A stretch of 64,000 nt of DNA, taken from positions 372,001 to 436,000 of the forward strand of contig PCDM01000019.1 of NCBI GenBank assembly GCA_002778215.1, in the 5' to 3' direction. This DNA is from Esteya vermicola (Eukaryota; Ascomycota; Sordariomycetes; Ophiostomatales; Ophiostomataceae). Shown here in pieces: positions 55,004 through 64,000 of the stretch (position 1 is its first letter; the number at the start of each line of letters is the position of its first letter). The notes beneath the pieces are model-generated. The model had not been told where the DNA came from. It did not search any database and saw only the letters and a list, made by a program, of their open reading frames with translations. A program made the translations under genes and the position numbers.

Positions 55004-58000
55004 GACGGCAGGCGACGAGGCGGTCGTGATGGAGGGGGGGGCTGAGAAGAAGAGGGAAGGAAAAAAAAGGAAAAAGGGAAAAAAGGAAAAAGGGAAAAAA
55101 GGAAAAAAGGGGAAAAATAAAGAAAAAATGTTGAAAGTTGACCAAAAGTTGACCAGACGGGACGAACTGCTATTATTTCAATCTCGCACCACAAATACTG
55201 TAGAGAATGGGAAAGAGCTAGTGGTAGGCAGGGCAAGAGGAACACAGCGTCTGCGCCTTCCTGTTCTGCACAGTCGTAGTTCCCTCTTGCGTCTTCGCCC
55301 GACCAAGATATTAATAATAGGAATACGAAAGAGTGAAAGGGGGAAGGAGCAAGCAGCAAGCAGCAAGCAGCAAGCAGGTCTCTCCTTCCCTCGAGTGCGC
55401 CGGACGAGGCAGGAATACGAGAGGCCAGAGGAGGAGGAGGACCGGGAGAGACAGAAGGACCAGAAAACGGACTAGAACTAGAAGAAAAGGGTGCTGTGTT
55501 GGGCAGGAGAGCAAGAAGAAGAACGGGAAGCCCCTCCCATCTTCCGGTCTTCCAGAGCGAGAGCGACTCGACAAGCTCGCCCGATCGCCTGTGGTTGGCT
55601 AGCCTACCGACAGCCCCGCCTTCAGTGGAGAAGAGGGGTATTCACTATGCAATTATGCGGGAAAACGACAAATCAGCTGCAGAGCTCTGGTCGTACTCGC
55701 TATTTTCTGGTCAAATTGGTCGATGGTCCCCCCCCTCTCTCCGAGTAGAAGTATGAATAGGTGGGTGTAAGCGTGACGGGGGCGAGAGTGACGGGGCAAG
55801 AGTGACCGGACAAGAGAGACACCATGGCCAGTTGGGGGGCGCAACAGTGCCCACTGCAGAATGCACTGAAAGAGGGAGCTTCCACTGTCTCAGTGGCTAT
55901 TCTAGCGCTAAATTCGGGCGGGAGCTACTTTAGGTCCCGCCAAACGGTCTGGAGACTGCTGTGCCAGGTCTCTGTGTTTTTCAGGCTGTCTTGAGAGTCG
56001 GAGGGCTGTGACTGGGAGGACTCTGAGAACACTGGTTGACAAGGTTGATGTGCTCTGCTGATCATCTCGTAATGATGGATGGTGTCGCCATGGACGTTGT
56101 CTCAGGGCGGCAATCAGTGGAGGCATCTAGGTCCAGCCAAACTCAAATTCTGTATCTCTCTATTGTCTCTGGTTCGGTAAGAAGCCTCCCGGGCCAACTT
56201 TTTGTTACGAGGGCAAATAGGAGTGCCAGGCAGAAGAGGCATAGAGGTGGATATTTCTGAATTTTGCCTTTTGAATTGGAGTTTTCGTCCTTTTGGATTC
56301 TGGGGCCAAAAAAAGGATGCCCAAAAAAAAAGGAGAGCTCGTACGAGTGAGGACTCTAGCTTTAGCAAGAAAGGAATCTTGCCATGTCCACACAGCCTCT
56401 GGCGTTTCGTTGGATCGGTGTGCTTGCTTCCCTCATCCTCTTGGCGTCTTTTTTGGAGACGATGGGTGAACCTCAACCCCCTATGACTCCGTAGACACCG
56501 TGCCCGCTTCAGACTGCACACGTGCCAATTTGTGCCCTTTTTCTGAATTAGTATTCTATAATAGTCTGTACCACTACGAGCACGCGCTAAGCAGCCAGCC
56601 AAAGTGCCCGCAGCCAAACAACTGCTATTCGACAGCCAAACCAAGTCGAAGGGTAAGAGCAGAGTAGAGTACTGTCTTTACATGACTGATTTCTTCAGAA
56701 TACTCATACACTGACAGATTCTTCTCCCAGTTCATCTTACTATTAGACATCTTATACCACCAGTCCTCAACCCCTGGTCCACACCATTCTCATGCATGTG
56801 CTTCAGATCTGTCGCAGGACAGGGGAGGGGGGTGGGCAATCCCTCCACTAACAAAGCGCTTCTCTTGGCGCCGGTCTGCTCTAGCACGACTAGTCAGCTT
56901 CACTGCCATGCGCCATCCATTCATCCTGGCAAGAGAGTGTACGGAGTATGGTAAAAGGGACGTACGAATGCCAGCCAAGCCGCCTCCACGAGGATGACGT
57001 CTGCACCTGTCCACCATTATGCATCTCTTCTTTTTTTAGGATTGCTTCTACGTACAGAGTCGTCTGCTGCTCTCCAGCCAAGACGTAGCTATCATGACTT
57101 TTTGCGTCTCTCTGTGAGTTGCTCACCGTACGTAATTCACCTTTATAGTCGACCCCAGATCCTCTTTGACAGGCCACCCCCTGCTCCTGACAGCCCGGCT
57201 GGACAGGGGAAGAGCTGAATCCAACTCTGCGTGTATACAGAGTACGTACTCGTACATGCGAGTACTCGTACATAGTAGTACATTCTTTCACACCCCCCCC
57301 CCCCCCCCCTCCAGCTCACAGCCTCTCTCTGGACAAAGGGGCAACCACCAGGAGTCGACAGCACGCCCGTCTTTAATACTCAAACGTCCCGGCTTTCTGC
57401 TCTCCCGAGTTGAGATCTAATCTCTCTCACATTCTCTGCATTTTTTCTCTGGCCGACTGTGCAGGAGTTGGTCCAACTTCCCCTAACCCATCTTCCTCAC
57501 TCGCTCACTCACTCTCACTCTGCTCTTTCTCTACATCCGTCTCTCTGAGCCTCGGACCTCTTCGTCGAGCCATCCTAATACGACGACACACCACCACGCA
57601 ACCGGCATCCTGGCTAGTCTTGTTTCTAAACGTCCAGTCTCTTCGGTCTCTCTCTCCCCTCATTCCCTCTCTTTTCTCTCTAGCCGGCCGTGTTTGTGTG
57701 TGACACTTTCCCGTCAGTCATCATCATACGCCATCAAACATCCAGCATCCAGATCGCCATCCATTCCACACTTCTTCTGTGACGGCACTCTATTTTAGCC
57801 GCCTCTTGTTTCCAGCCGTCTTTTCCACCCAGACCTGCTCGTCTACCTCTGTCTCTTGATTGTCCTGCTTGTCCAACTGGATTTCTTTGTCACGTTCAGT
57901 TTCGGTTCCCGCACCTCCATTGGATCTGCCGTCTGTCTGCAGTCTTCCAGTCTCACGAGCTCTCCTGTGCACGCTGTGCAAGCATCTCGGGTTCAGCTGA

Positions 58001-58850
58001 CAACTCTCGCGTCTCTCGCCCAGACAAAACTATTCTGGGAATGCTTGGCCTGTTTGCAAGAGGCAAACATTAAACAAAAAAAAAAGCTCTCTAGACGTGC
58101 CCAGAGATTTGGAAACGAGAGAATGGGCAAGTAAGCAACACAAGGGTCAAACAAGCAAAGAGAAAAAAGTCAGCAGACCGAAGAAGAAGGGAAAAAAAAG
58201 AAAAAAGAACAGAAAAAAGAACAAAATAAGCAAAAAGAGTCCAAAAGAGGTCTCGCTTGGGGGGAAAATACACTCTCGCTTGGGCATTCTGGTGTTGCAC
58301 TGCTCCATCACAATCCGCCGCCAGAAGCCCCCAGTCCCTCTCCACCCTCTCCCAACTTCAAACGTTTGGGCTTTGATCTTCCTACCCTCCCCCCTCCCCC
58401 CAAACCTTCTTTTCGGGACCCTGTCTTCCTCGGTCTCTGTTGCACCTGCTCTCTGCCCTCTGCTCTCTGCTTCCTGCCACCTGCCACCGCTCACACCCAC
58501 TCTCTTTTCTCTCTCGCTTTCCCTGTCGTCTCCAACCCTTCCCTCTTCTCTCCTTCTCCTCTTGTTCTGTTTGTTGCTCGTCCACGATCTTGTTCATGAT
58601 TGTTTCTCCTTAAACTCGGCCCCCAGAGGCCTTTTTCTCTTCTTCTCGTCCCTCCTTGTCGCCATTTCGAATTGGCTCTTCTTTCACGACTGGAATTGCC
58701 TGGCGCTTTTTCGTGCGAGCAGACATCGACTGTCTGCCGTCCCTGCGTTCCTTTTATTTTTCTCAACAGGGTCGTCTGGACACGACTCTTTTTTCTTCTC
58801 TTCTTCATCATTTCTTCTTCTCCCTCCTCCGACTCCTCCACTAGTTCACC
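55004..58850. other. 3.8-kb divergent intergenic region with long pyrimidine-rich leader
   Basis: No gene supported. Near 55030-55130 the + strand is purine-rich. An AGCAAGC tandem lies at 55348-55377. One TACGGAGTA at 56940 and TACTCGTA at 57247 and 57263. C17 at 57293-57309. From about 57420 to 58850 the + strand is C/T-rich with breaks and leads into the ATG at 58851, suggesting a very long 5' leader or promoter for the mucin-like gene, possibly holding an intron. Confidence 0.5.
57293..57309 (+). repeat. C17 homopolymer
   Basis: Seventeen uninterrupted Cs in noncoding DNA, directly 3' of a small TAC-motif cluster. Could fold as an i-motif/G4 pair only together with neighbouring runs, which are not seen. 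Confidence 0.85.
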
Positions 58851-61658
58851 ATGTCGACGAGCGCCGCCTTGCCCTCGGGGCAGTTCATCACGACCATTGG
58901 CGGAAAGAGGTGCACAGCAGTGCCAAGGACGAGTGGCACGGGCAGTGGTCAGTCCAATATAGCATCGTCCACCACTTCGAGCAGCAGCAGCAGCAGCTCT
59001 AGTAGCAGCAGCAGCAGCAGCTCAAGCAGTTCCAATAGTTCGAGCAGCACTTCCAGCAGCACGAGCACCTCAAGCACGAGCACTTCAAGCACAAGCACAT
59101 CCAGTTCAAGCACCAGCAGCAGTAGTGTCCTTACCACCACTACTGCCGCTGCTGCCATACAGACAAGCAACGCCGTGGCCGGTCCGGTCGCTGGCATTGT
59201 GGCTTCCTCAGAGAGTACGACGAGCATACCCTTGCCTTTTCCCCTTTCCTCTTCTTCCCTCCCTCCCTCTTCTTCCCTCTCCTCTCCCCTGCCCTCTTCC
59301 TCCCCTCTAGAAGCAGAAACAGCATCCTCAGTGGCGGCATCCTCAGTGGCAGAATCTGTGGCAGCATCCGCTGCACCAGACTCGGCTTCCACCGCACCAT
59401 TACCCGACGCTGCACAGGCATCGTCTTCCTCCCCGTTACCTGAAACACTTTCTGCTGCAGCCCCACTCGAATCCTCCACCACTCCATCGCTAGCTTCTTC
59501 TTCTGCACAGCAGGATTCAGGTGCCACCTCGGCGGGCTCTGTAAACGTTGCAGACACTGCCGATGATTCCTCTGCCTCCGCTGTCGCTTCCGTCACCGTC
59601 GATGCTGTCGACACCGCTGCTTCCCCTTCTTCGACTTCCGCTGTCTCCCCTTCCTCCGCCCCTGCCCAAGATGTCCCACAAGTTGCAGAGACCAGCAGTG
59701 CAGTTGCTAATGATACTGAATCTGCAGCCATAGCCGCTTCTTCCACCTCCACCTCCGTCTCAACTTCTTCCTCTTCTTCCTCTACAACAGCAAGAAGTAC
59801 AGCCATTGTTGCTGCCCCGGCAGCCGGGCAAACGACGTCCTCGGCCGTTGTGCAGTCATCCCAGGTCGTCGCGAGTGAAACGAGCACGAGCAGCTTCGCC
59901 GCATCCACGGCCGACAGCACGAGCCTGGACAGCACGGCCACCAGTGCGGCTGCCAGCACAGCCACCAGCACAACCGCAAGCACAGCGGCCAGCACAACGG
60001 CGAGCTCGACCTCGACATCGTCCAGCGCTGCTTTCGGCGACAACATTACAACCGACGGCAGTGGCAACTCGCTGCTGACATCGACCATTGCTGCCCCGGC
60101 GTCCACCTCGGCGCCCACCTCGGCCAATGCGGCCAACAACTCGAGCACCAACAGCAACCAGGGCCGTAACGTGGCCATGGTCGGTGGCATCATTGGCGGC
60201 ATCGCCTTTCTTTCGCTCCTCGCTCTGCTCATATGGCTGTGGCGCCGCCGCATGAAGCAGAAGCGCCGGAGCACGCTCTTGACGCCGCTGTCGATCGAGC
60301 CTGACGGCAGCAGACGGAGAGAGCGCAACGACGGTGGCGACTTTGTGGCGGCAGCAGCCATCGGCCGCGGTGGCGACAGAGGCGACAACCAGAACGAGGA
60401 TGAATCCTATGTCATCAACCGCGGCAGCATCGGGCCGACACCCCGGTCGGAACGTATGAAGGCCTCGCTGGCATACGGCATCAGGCAGGTGCGCGAGCGT
60501 TTCGGAGGCATGGCGGGAGGCATGGCAGGCGGCGACGGCACCCGTGGCGTCAACATGGACCGCGGCAACTCGCAGTTCATCGAGACGAAGAATGTCGCTT
60601 CGGGCAAGCCGAGGAGCGCCGCCGAGGCGGACGGAGTGGTGGTGACGACGACCGACCGCGTCAAGGACTGGTGGGGCCGCATGACGACGAATGCGAGCGT
60701 GCAGATGCGACAGGCACGTGCAGAGACCGGCGGTGGTGGCAGCAGCAGCCTGAATGAGAAGAGCGCGGCGTCGATGCAGAGCCGGAACCTCGTTGGCAAT
60801 GGAAAGAACGCCTCGCAGCCCGACTTCTTGACGCTGCTCAACATGGACGAGCAGGAGCTCGAGCGAGCCGCACAGAACAAGCGCAACAAGAAGCGGCGCA
60901 GCAACAGCGTCAACAACCTCAAGAACGGTGCCAGCAGCGGCGCCAGAAAGTCGCAGTTTGCCGGCCGCCTCAGCCTCGGCCTGGGCAGCGACGACACAAA
61001 CCTCAGCAACCCCTTTAGCGATATGAATTCGCTGTCCCACGCCTCGGCCAAGCCGGCGCCCCTCGACGTCCGCTCGCCGCTGGGGGCCAACCCGTTTGCC
61101 GATGCCAATGCCATCCGCACCGCCCAGCCGCCCACCACCTACGTGGCCGATATCCGCCGGTCACGTGGCGACTCCGACTCCGTCTACCGCGAGTCTGTTG
61201 CCACCATGATGACTGTCGACACGCGACGCAACCGCTTCCGCTCTGACCCCTTTGATCTCGAGCGTCCCGAACGCCTGCAGCGCATGCAGCCAGCCGCCAT
61301 CTCGTCGTCCAATGTGAGCACAGCCGGCAGCAGTCGGTACTCGGGTCGGAGTTCCGGCATGGCTGGAGACGTGGCCGGACCGACGGCGTCTGCCGGTGTG
61401 CGGAGCTCGTCAGCCGGTGCCTCGGGCAGACATGGCCGTGAGAACAGCTTCACGAGCAAGTACTCGAGCGGGCTGAGCCTCGGCGACTGGAGCGACCCTG
61501 GGCCGGACGTGGGAGCGCCTGTGAACTCGTCGTCTTCGCGCTGGGAGCTCGAGGAAGAAGAGATGCGGCGGCAGCAGTCTGCCAACAATATGCTGCCCCG
61601 TCGCAGCGGGAGCAACAATAGCGGAGGCAGTGGGAACAGTGTGGGCAAAGCATTATAA
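58851..61658 (+). CDS. Ser/Thr-rich mucin-like single-pass membrane protein
   Basis: Single exon, 935 residues, start in a CACCATG context. Residues 1-38 contain GQFITTIGGKRCTAVP; no hydrophobic signal peptide is seen. Residues about 39-430 are Ser/Thr/Ala-rich with Ser runs, typical of heavily O-mannosylated ectodomains. A transmembrane segment lies at about 441-463 (VGGIIGGIAFLSLLALLIWL) followed by RRRMKQKRRS, so the 470-residue C-terminal part should be cytosolic. The tail has RERFGGMAGGMAGGDGTRG, a basic NKRNKKRRSNSVNN and SNPFSDMNS / NPFADANA motifs (NPF, endocytic EH-binding type). The layout recalls fungal wall sensors (Wsc/Mid2 type), but no WSC domain is present. Membrane insertion without a signal peptide (type III) or a missing upstream exon are both possible. 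Confidence 0.8.
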   Translation: MSTSAALPSGQFITTIGGKRCTAVPRTSGTGSGQSNIASSTTSSSSSSSSSSSSSSSSSSSNSSSSTSSSTSTSSTSTSSTSTSSSSTSSSSVLTTTTAAAAIQTSNAVAGPVAGIVASSESTTSIPLPFPLSSSSLPPSSSLSSPLPSSSPLEAETASSVAASSVAESVAASAAPDSASTAPLPDAAQASSSSPLPETLSAAAPLESSTTPSLASSSAQQDSGATSAGSVNVADTADDSSASAVASVTVDAVDTAASPSSTSAVSPSSAPAQDVPQVAETSSAVANDTESAAIAASSTSTSVSTSSSSSSTTARSTAIVAAPAAGQTTSSAVVQSSQVVASETSTSSFAASTADSTSLDSTATSAAASTATSTTASTAASTTASSTSTSSSAAFGDNITTDGSGNSLLTSTIAAPASTSAPTSANAANNSSTNSNQGRNVAMVGGIIGGIAFLSLLALLIWLWRRRMKQKRRSTLLTPLSIEPDGSRRRERNDGGDFVAAAAIGRGGDRGDNQNEDESYVINRGSIGPTPRSERMKASLAYGIRQVRERFGGMAGGMAGGDGTRGVNMDRGNSQFIETKNVASGKPRSAAEADGVVVTTTDRVKDWWGRMTTNASVQMRQARAETGGGGSSSLNEKSAASMQSRNLVGNGKNASQPDFLTLLNMDEQELERAAQNKRNKKRRSNSVNNLKNGASSGARKSQFAGRLSLGLGSDDTNLSNPFSDMNSLSHASAKPAPLDVRSPLGANPFADANAIRTAQPPTTYVADIRRSRGDSDSVYRESVATMMTVDTRRNRFRSDPFDLERPERLQRMQPAAISSSNVSTAGSSRYSGRSSGMAGDVAGPTASAGVRSSSAGASGRHGRENSFTSKYSSGLSLGDWSDPGPDVGAPVNSSSSRWELEEEEMRRQQSANNMLPRRSGSNNSGGSGNSVGKAL

Positions 61659-63187
61659 AGTGTCGCTTTTTTGTTGATTTTTCGTTGATTTTCGTTGATG
61701 GTCTTTTTTTTTGAGCATTCTGTTGGTTCGAGCTTTGGAGTTTTGGTGGGATGTCTCTTTTTTATATCACTTGTCTCTCGTTCTTTCCTCCTGTGTCAGC
61801 ATATCGGGAGAGGGGTATTGTCCAAAAGGGGAAAGCACAGACGGCACTCGCACAAGGAAGGCGGGGGGAGTCCACGGAATGGGAAAGAACCATCTTCTCC
61901 CTCGAATCACGATCGTTACGCAACATTTCTTTGTTTTTTTTCTTCCCTACAGTCCACTCGTTTGGCTCGTCTTCTGGCGAATGCACTCTTTTCATTCTCT
62001 ACCTGTCTTTATTTATCCAGTATACATACACTACGTACACTAGCACGTGTCTTGGGGAGGAGTCGGATTAATGCAAATATTTCAACATAGCCTCTCGTCA
62101 GATGCAACTCTGCAGATATATACATACGAGTATCACATCCTACCATATTATGTAATACACCGTTCCCGAAAGAGTGGGATCTGCTTACTTGCATAACGGC
62201 AGTGACACGCAATTTTCGTGCCGTCGCCGCACCCGTCCATTATGCGTGTCTCATTGGCCAGAGGTCACACACCCCTGTCTATCGTCTCCACATTTCCATT
62301 TAACATGCGCGCATCAGTACGCGAAAATTCGCGTCTCACTTTCTATTCAACACGCTTTTTGAATGCCAACTATAGTCGCGCGTTCGCGGTCTGCCCGAAC
62401 CGACTTTGCACCAACCAACCAACTGCCCAATTGACTGGCCAACTATTCAAATTATGCAGGGCACTCGTCTCTCTTTCACTTTGGCAGAAGTATATTGGAA
62501 ACTTTTTGTATTGATTCATCTCGATCAGGTCCCGGGTACAAGAAACTATGGAAAGCAATGGTCCCCATTCTCTGCCTTTTCTCATGTTCTTCCCAATCTT
62601 ACTGCCGACTCGTAGTCGCGCCTCTAGGCTCCCAGTGTGCATTGGCGCCAGAAGCACAGCGCACTAATCGGAATCGAGTAGAACGCTTCTAAAGTACGCG
62701 GACTATTTGCCACAATGGGCAGTGTGGTAGCAGTGGTATAATGTGTGTTGTGATTATATGGTGTCGTGGATGGTGACTCCTACTATGTAAGAGCACTCGT
62801 AGTGGCTGGCATTGAGCGTGGTGCATGCCGTGCAGGTAAATATGCGTGATAAAAAACAAAAGGAAAATAAAACCGGAAATGGAACGTTGTCGTGTAGTAA
62901 AGTAAAAAGTAAGATGGACGTAACAGCAAAGAAAAAAAACGAAAAAAAAAAAGAAAACTTCCTTCAATGAGTACCCAGAACCAGCCAGGCCAAAGTTGTA
63001 GGTATCATGCATAATAAAGATCCTTGATGCGTATCAAGGGAAATAATAGTTTCGACTGCAGTGGTAGACTGTAAAGGATAGTGATGGCAGGGCGTAGTCC
63101 AAAGCTGGTTCATTACTGTATGGCAGAAATAGGACGAGGGAATGAAAAATGAAAAAAAAAAAAAAAAACAGAGACAAGAACATGTGC
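61659..63187. other. Convergent intergenic region
   Basis: 1.5 kb between the mucin-like gene (+) and the partial gene at the right edge (-). T-rich just after the stop at 61658, A-runs at 62930-62960 and 63153-63169 before the other stop. One TACGAGTA at 62125. No supported gene or RNA. Confidence 0.55.
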
Positions 63188-64000
63188 TCAAAGCGGCTCG
63201 TCAAAGGTCAACCGCCGTCTATTGACGCTGAGGGGCGTCTTAGACCCCAGGAGATTCGGCGTCTTCCACGGCTTCTGTGCTGGACTGGGGGTGATATTGA
63301 CAAAATCAGAAAAGTCAAACTGCTGGCCAGGTGTCTGGGGAAACATGCTGCCTCCGCCTGGGGTGGTCATCATCGACGACGGCAGCGCCATGTTGTTAAA
63401 CTTGGACGGCGGTGTCGATGGTGGATCCATGCGGTTCCGGCCACTCGGGTTGGCGGGTGATGGCGAGGCGGCGAGGAAGAGCAGCAAGTCGGCGCCCTCC
63501 ACCCCCGACTTTTCTGTTCCATTTTCATTTCCACCAGCAGCTCCGCTGGCTTCGCCATTCCTGTCGTAAGTGCCGTCGCCGTTCTTCTTGCCATGCCGGG
63601 TGTTGGCATTGCCGTTGTGGCTGCTGTCCGGTAGCATGCGGCTCCGCATAGGTGGTGTGCTTGGTGGAGATCCAGAGCGGGCAGTGGTACGACCACCCCC
63701 AGTATGAGCAGCAGACAGGTTGAAGGAGGAGCCGTTGGCTCGGAACGAGTGGGTAGGGAGTAGATCGTCGTCATCGTCAGACTGTGCTGCGGCGTAGTTG
63801 GTGGGAGCCAGGGCGTCTGCTATGCGACGGGTGCCCGAGAAGAGAGACACATCCGGACCTGCCGCGGTGGTAAAGTGTTGTTGCCGCCTAGGCTTGATTG
63901 GCGAGCTGTGCGACAGCTGGTGGTGGTCCTTCCATGAGGCGTGGCCCGAGTAGGCCGGCTGCTGAGGCAAAAAAGACCCCGAGCGCTGTGGAAAGTGGCT
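63188..64000 (-). CDS. C-terminal part of a possible G1/S transcriptional repressor (Whi5/Nrm1-like), cut by window edge
   Basis: The frame is open across the whole stretch to the window edge (271 codons incl. stop), so the N-terminus is missing. Conserved-looking blocks: SPIKPRRQQHF, GADLLLFLAASPSPANP, NNMALPSSMMTTPGGGSMFP, FDFSDFVNITPSPAQKPW and SVNRRRLTFDEPL at the end. Many S/TP sites sit in SPSP, TPPS, TTPG and TPSP motifs, suited to cyclin-dependent kinase regulation. The arrangement reminds me of the C-termini of fungal Whi5/Nrm1-type repressors of SBF/MBF, but the defining Whi5 motif would lie outside the window, so this is a tentative family call. No intron in the visible part. Confidence 0.6.
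   Translation of the reverse strand, partial: SHFPQRSGSFLPQQPAYSGHASWKDHHQLSHSSPIKPRRQQHFTTAAGPDVSLFSGTRRIADALAPTNYAAAQSDDDDDLLPTHSFRANGSSFNLSAAHTGGGRTTARSGSPPSTPPMRSRMLPDSSHNGNANTRHGKKNGDGTYDRNGEASGAAGGNENGTEKSGVEGADLLLFLAASPSPANPSGRNRMDPPSTPPSKFNNMALPSSMMTTPGGGSMFPQTPGQQFDFSDFVNITPSPAQKPWKTPNLLGSKTPLSVNRRRLTFDEPL

Overview
The window looks like a piece of a filamentous ascomycete chromosome, probably a Sordariomycete. Introns are short (mostly 49-87 nt, GTRNGT-type donors), coding DNA is GC-rich, and the proteins carry many Ser, Gln, Ala, Gly and Asp homopolymer runs. Gene families are fungal: PRA1/Yip3, ERJ5, COG4, PMR1, Rad21, a Pho85-type cyclin, a 2EXR protein and a stand-alone cellobiose-dehydrogenase-type cytochrome. 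An Ophiostomatales/Sporothrix-like fungus is my tentative guess; nothing in the sequence proves it. I see no transposase, reverse transcriptase, rRNA, tRNA or CRISPR array.

Layout: a 2EXR protein cut by the left edge (1-686, -); about 8.7 kb with no gene I can support; a thioredoxin-fold/PITH protein (9404-10466, -); a J-domain protein (10948-11849, -); a Gln-rich conserved protein (13343-14242, +); the ER J-protein ERJ5 (14436-15857, -); PRA1/Yip3 (17045-17575, +); a low-complexity protein (17833-19314, +); a His/Ser-rich one-TM protein (19724-20632, -); a secreted cytochrome domain (21579-22376, -); a Clg1-like cyclin (23559-26535, -); an 11.6-kb gene desert (26536-38142); COG4 (38143-40843, -) divergent from an FHA-kinase (41551-43788, +); PMR1 (44061-47649, -) divergent from Rad21 (49139-51264, +); a conserved unknown protein (52348-55003, -); a mucin-like membrane protein (58851-61658, +); and the C-terminus of a possible cell-cycle repressor cut by the right edge (63188-64000, -).

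The genes are not a pathway cluster. Loose themes are secretory-pathway function (ERJ5, PRA1, COG4, PMR1) and cell-cycle/chromosome function (cyclin, Rad21, possible Whi5-type protein). Exon phases of all multi-exon models were checked by hand and give whole codon numbers.

The strongest unexplained signal is in the noncoding DNA. It is studded with short mini-inverted repeats of the form TAC-N2/3-GTA, chiefly TACGGAGTA/TACTCCGTA and TACGAGTA/TACTCGTA. They sometimes overlap into 16-bp perfect palindromes, are most concentrated between about 27.6 and 37.7 kb, and are almost absent from coding exons. Other points worth a look are a thioredoxin-like protein whose WCGPC site is replaced by HKDTD, a kinase with a degenerate FHA domain, a separase-like SIEMGR site in Rad21, ACGCGT elements upstream of rad21, and a 10-bp-period repeat array at 5141-5228.
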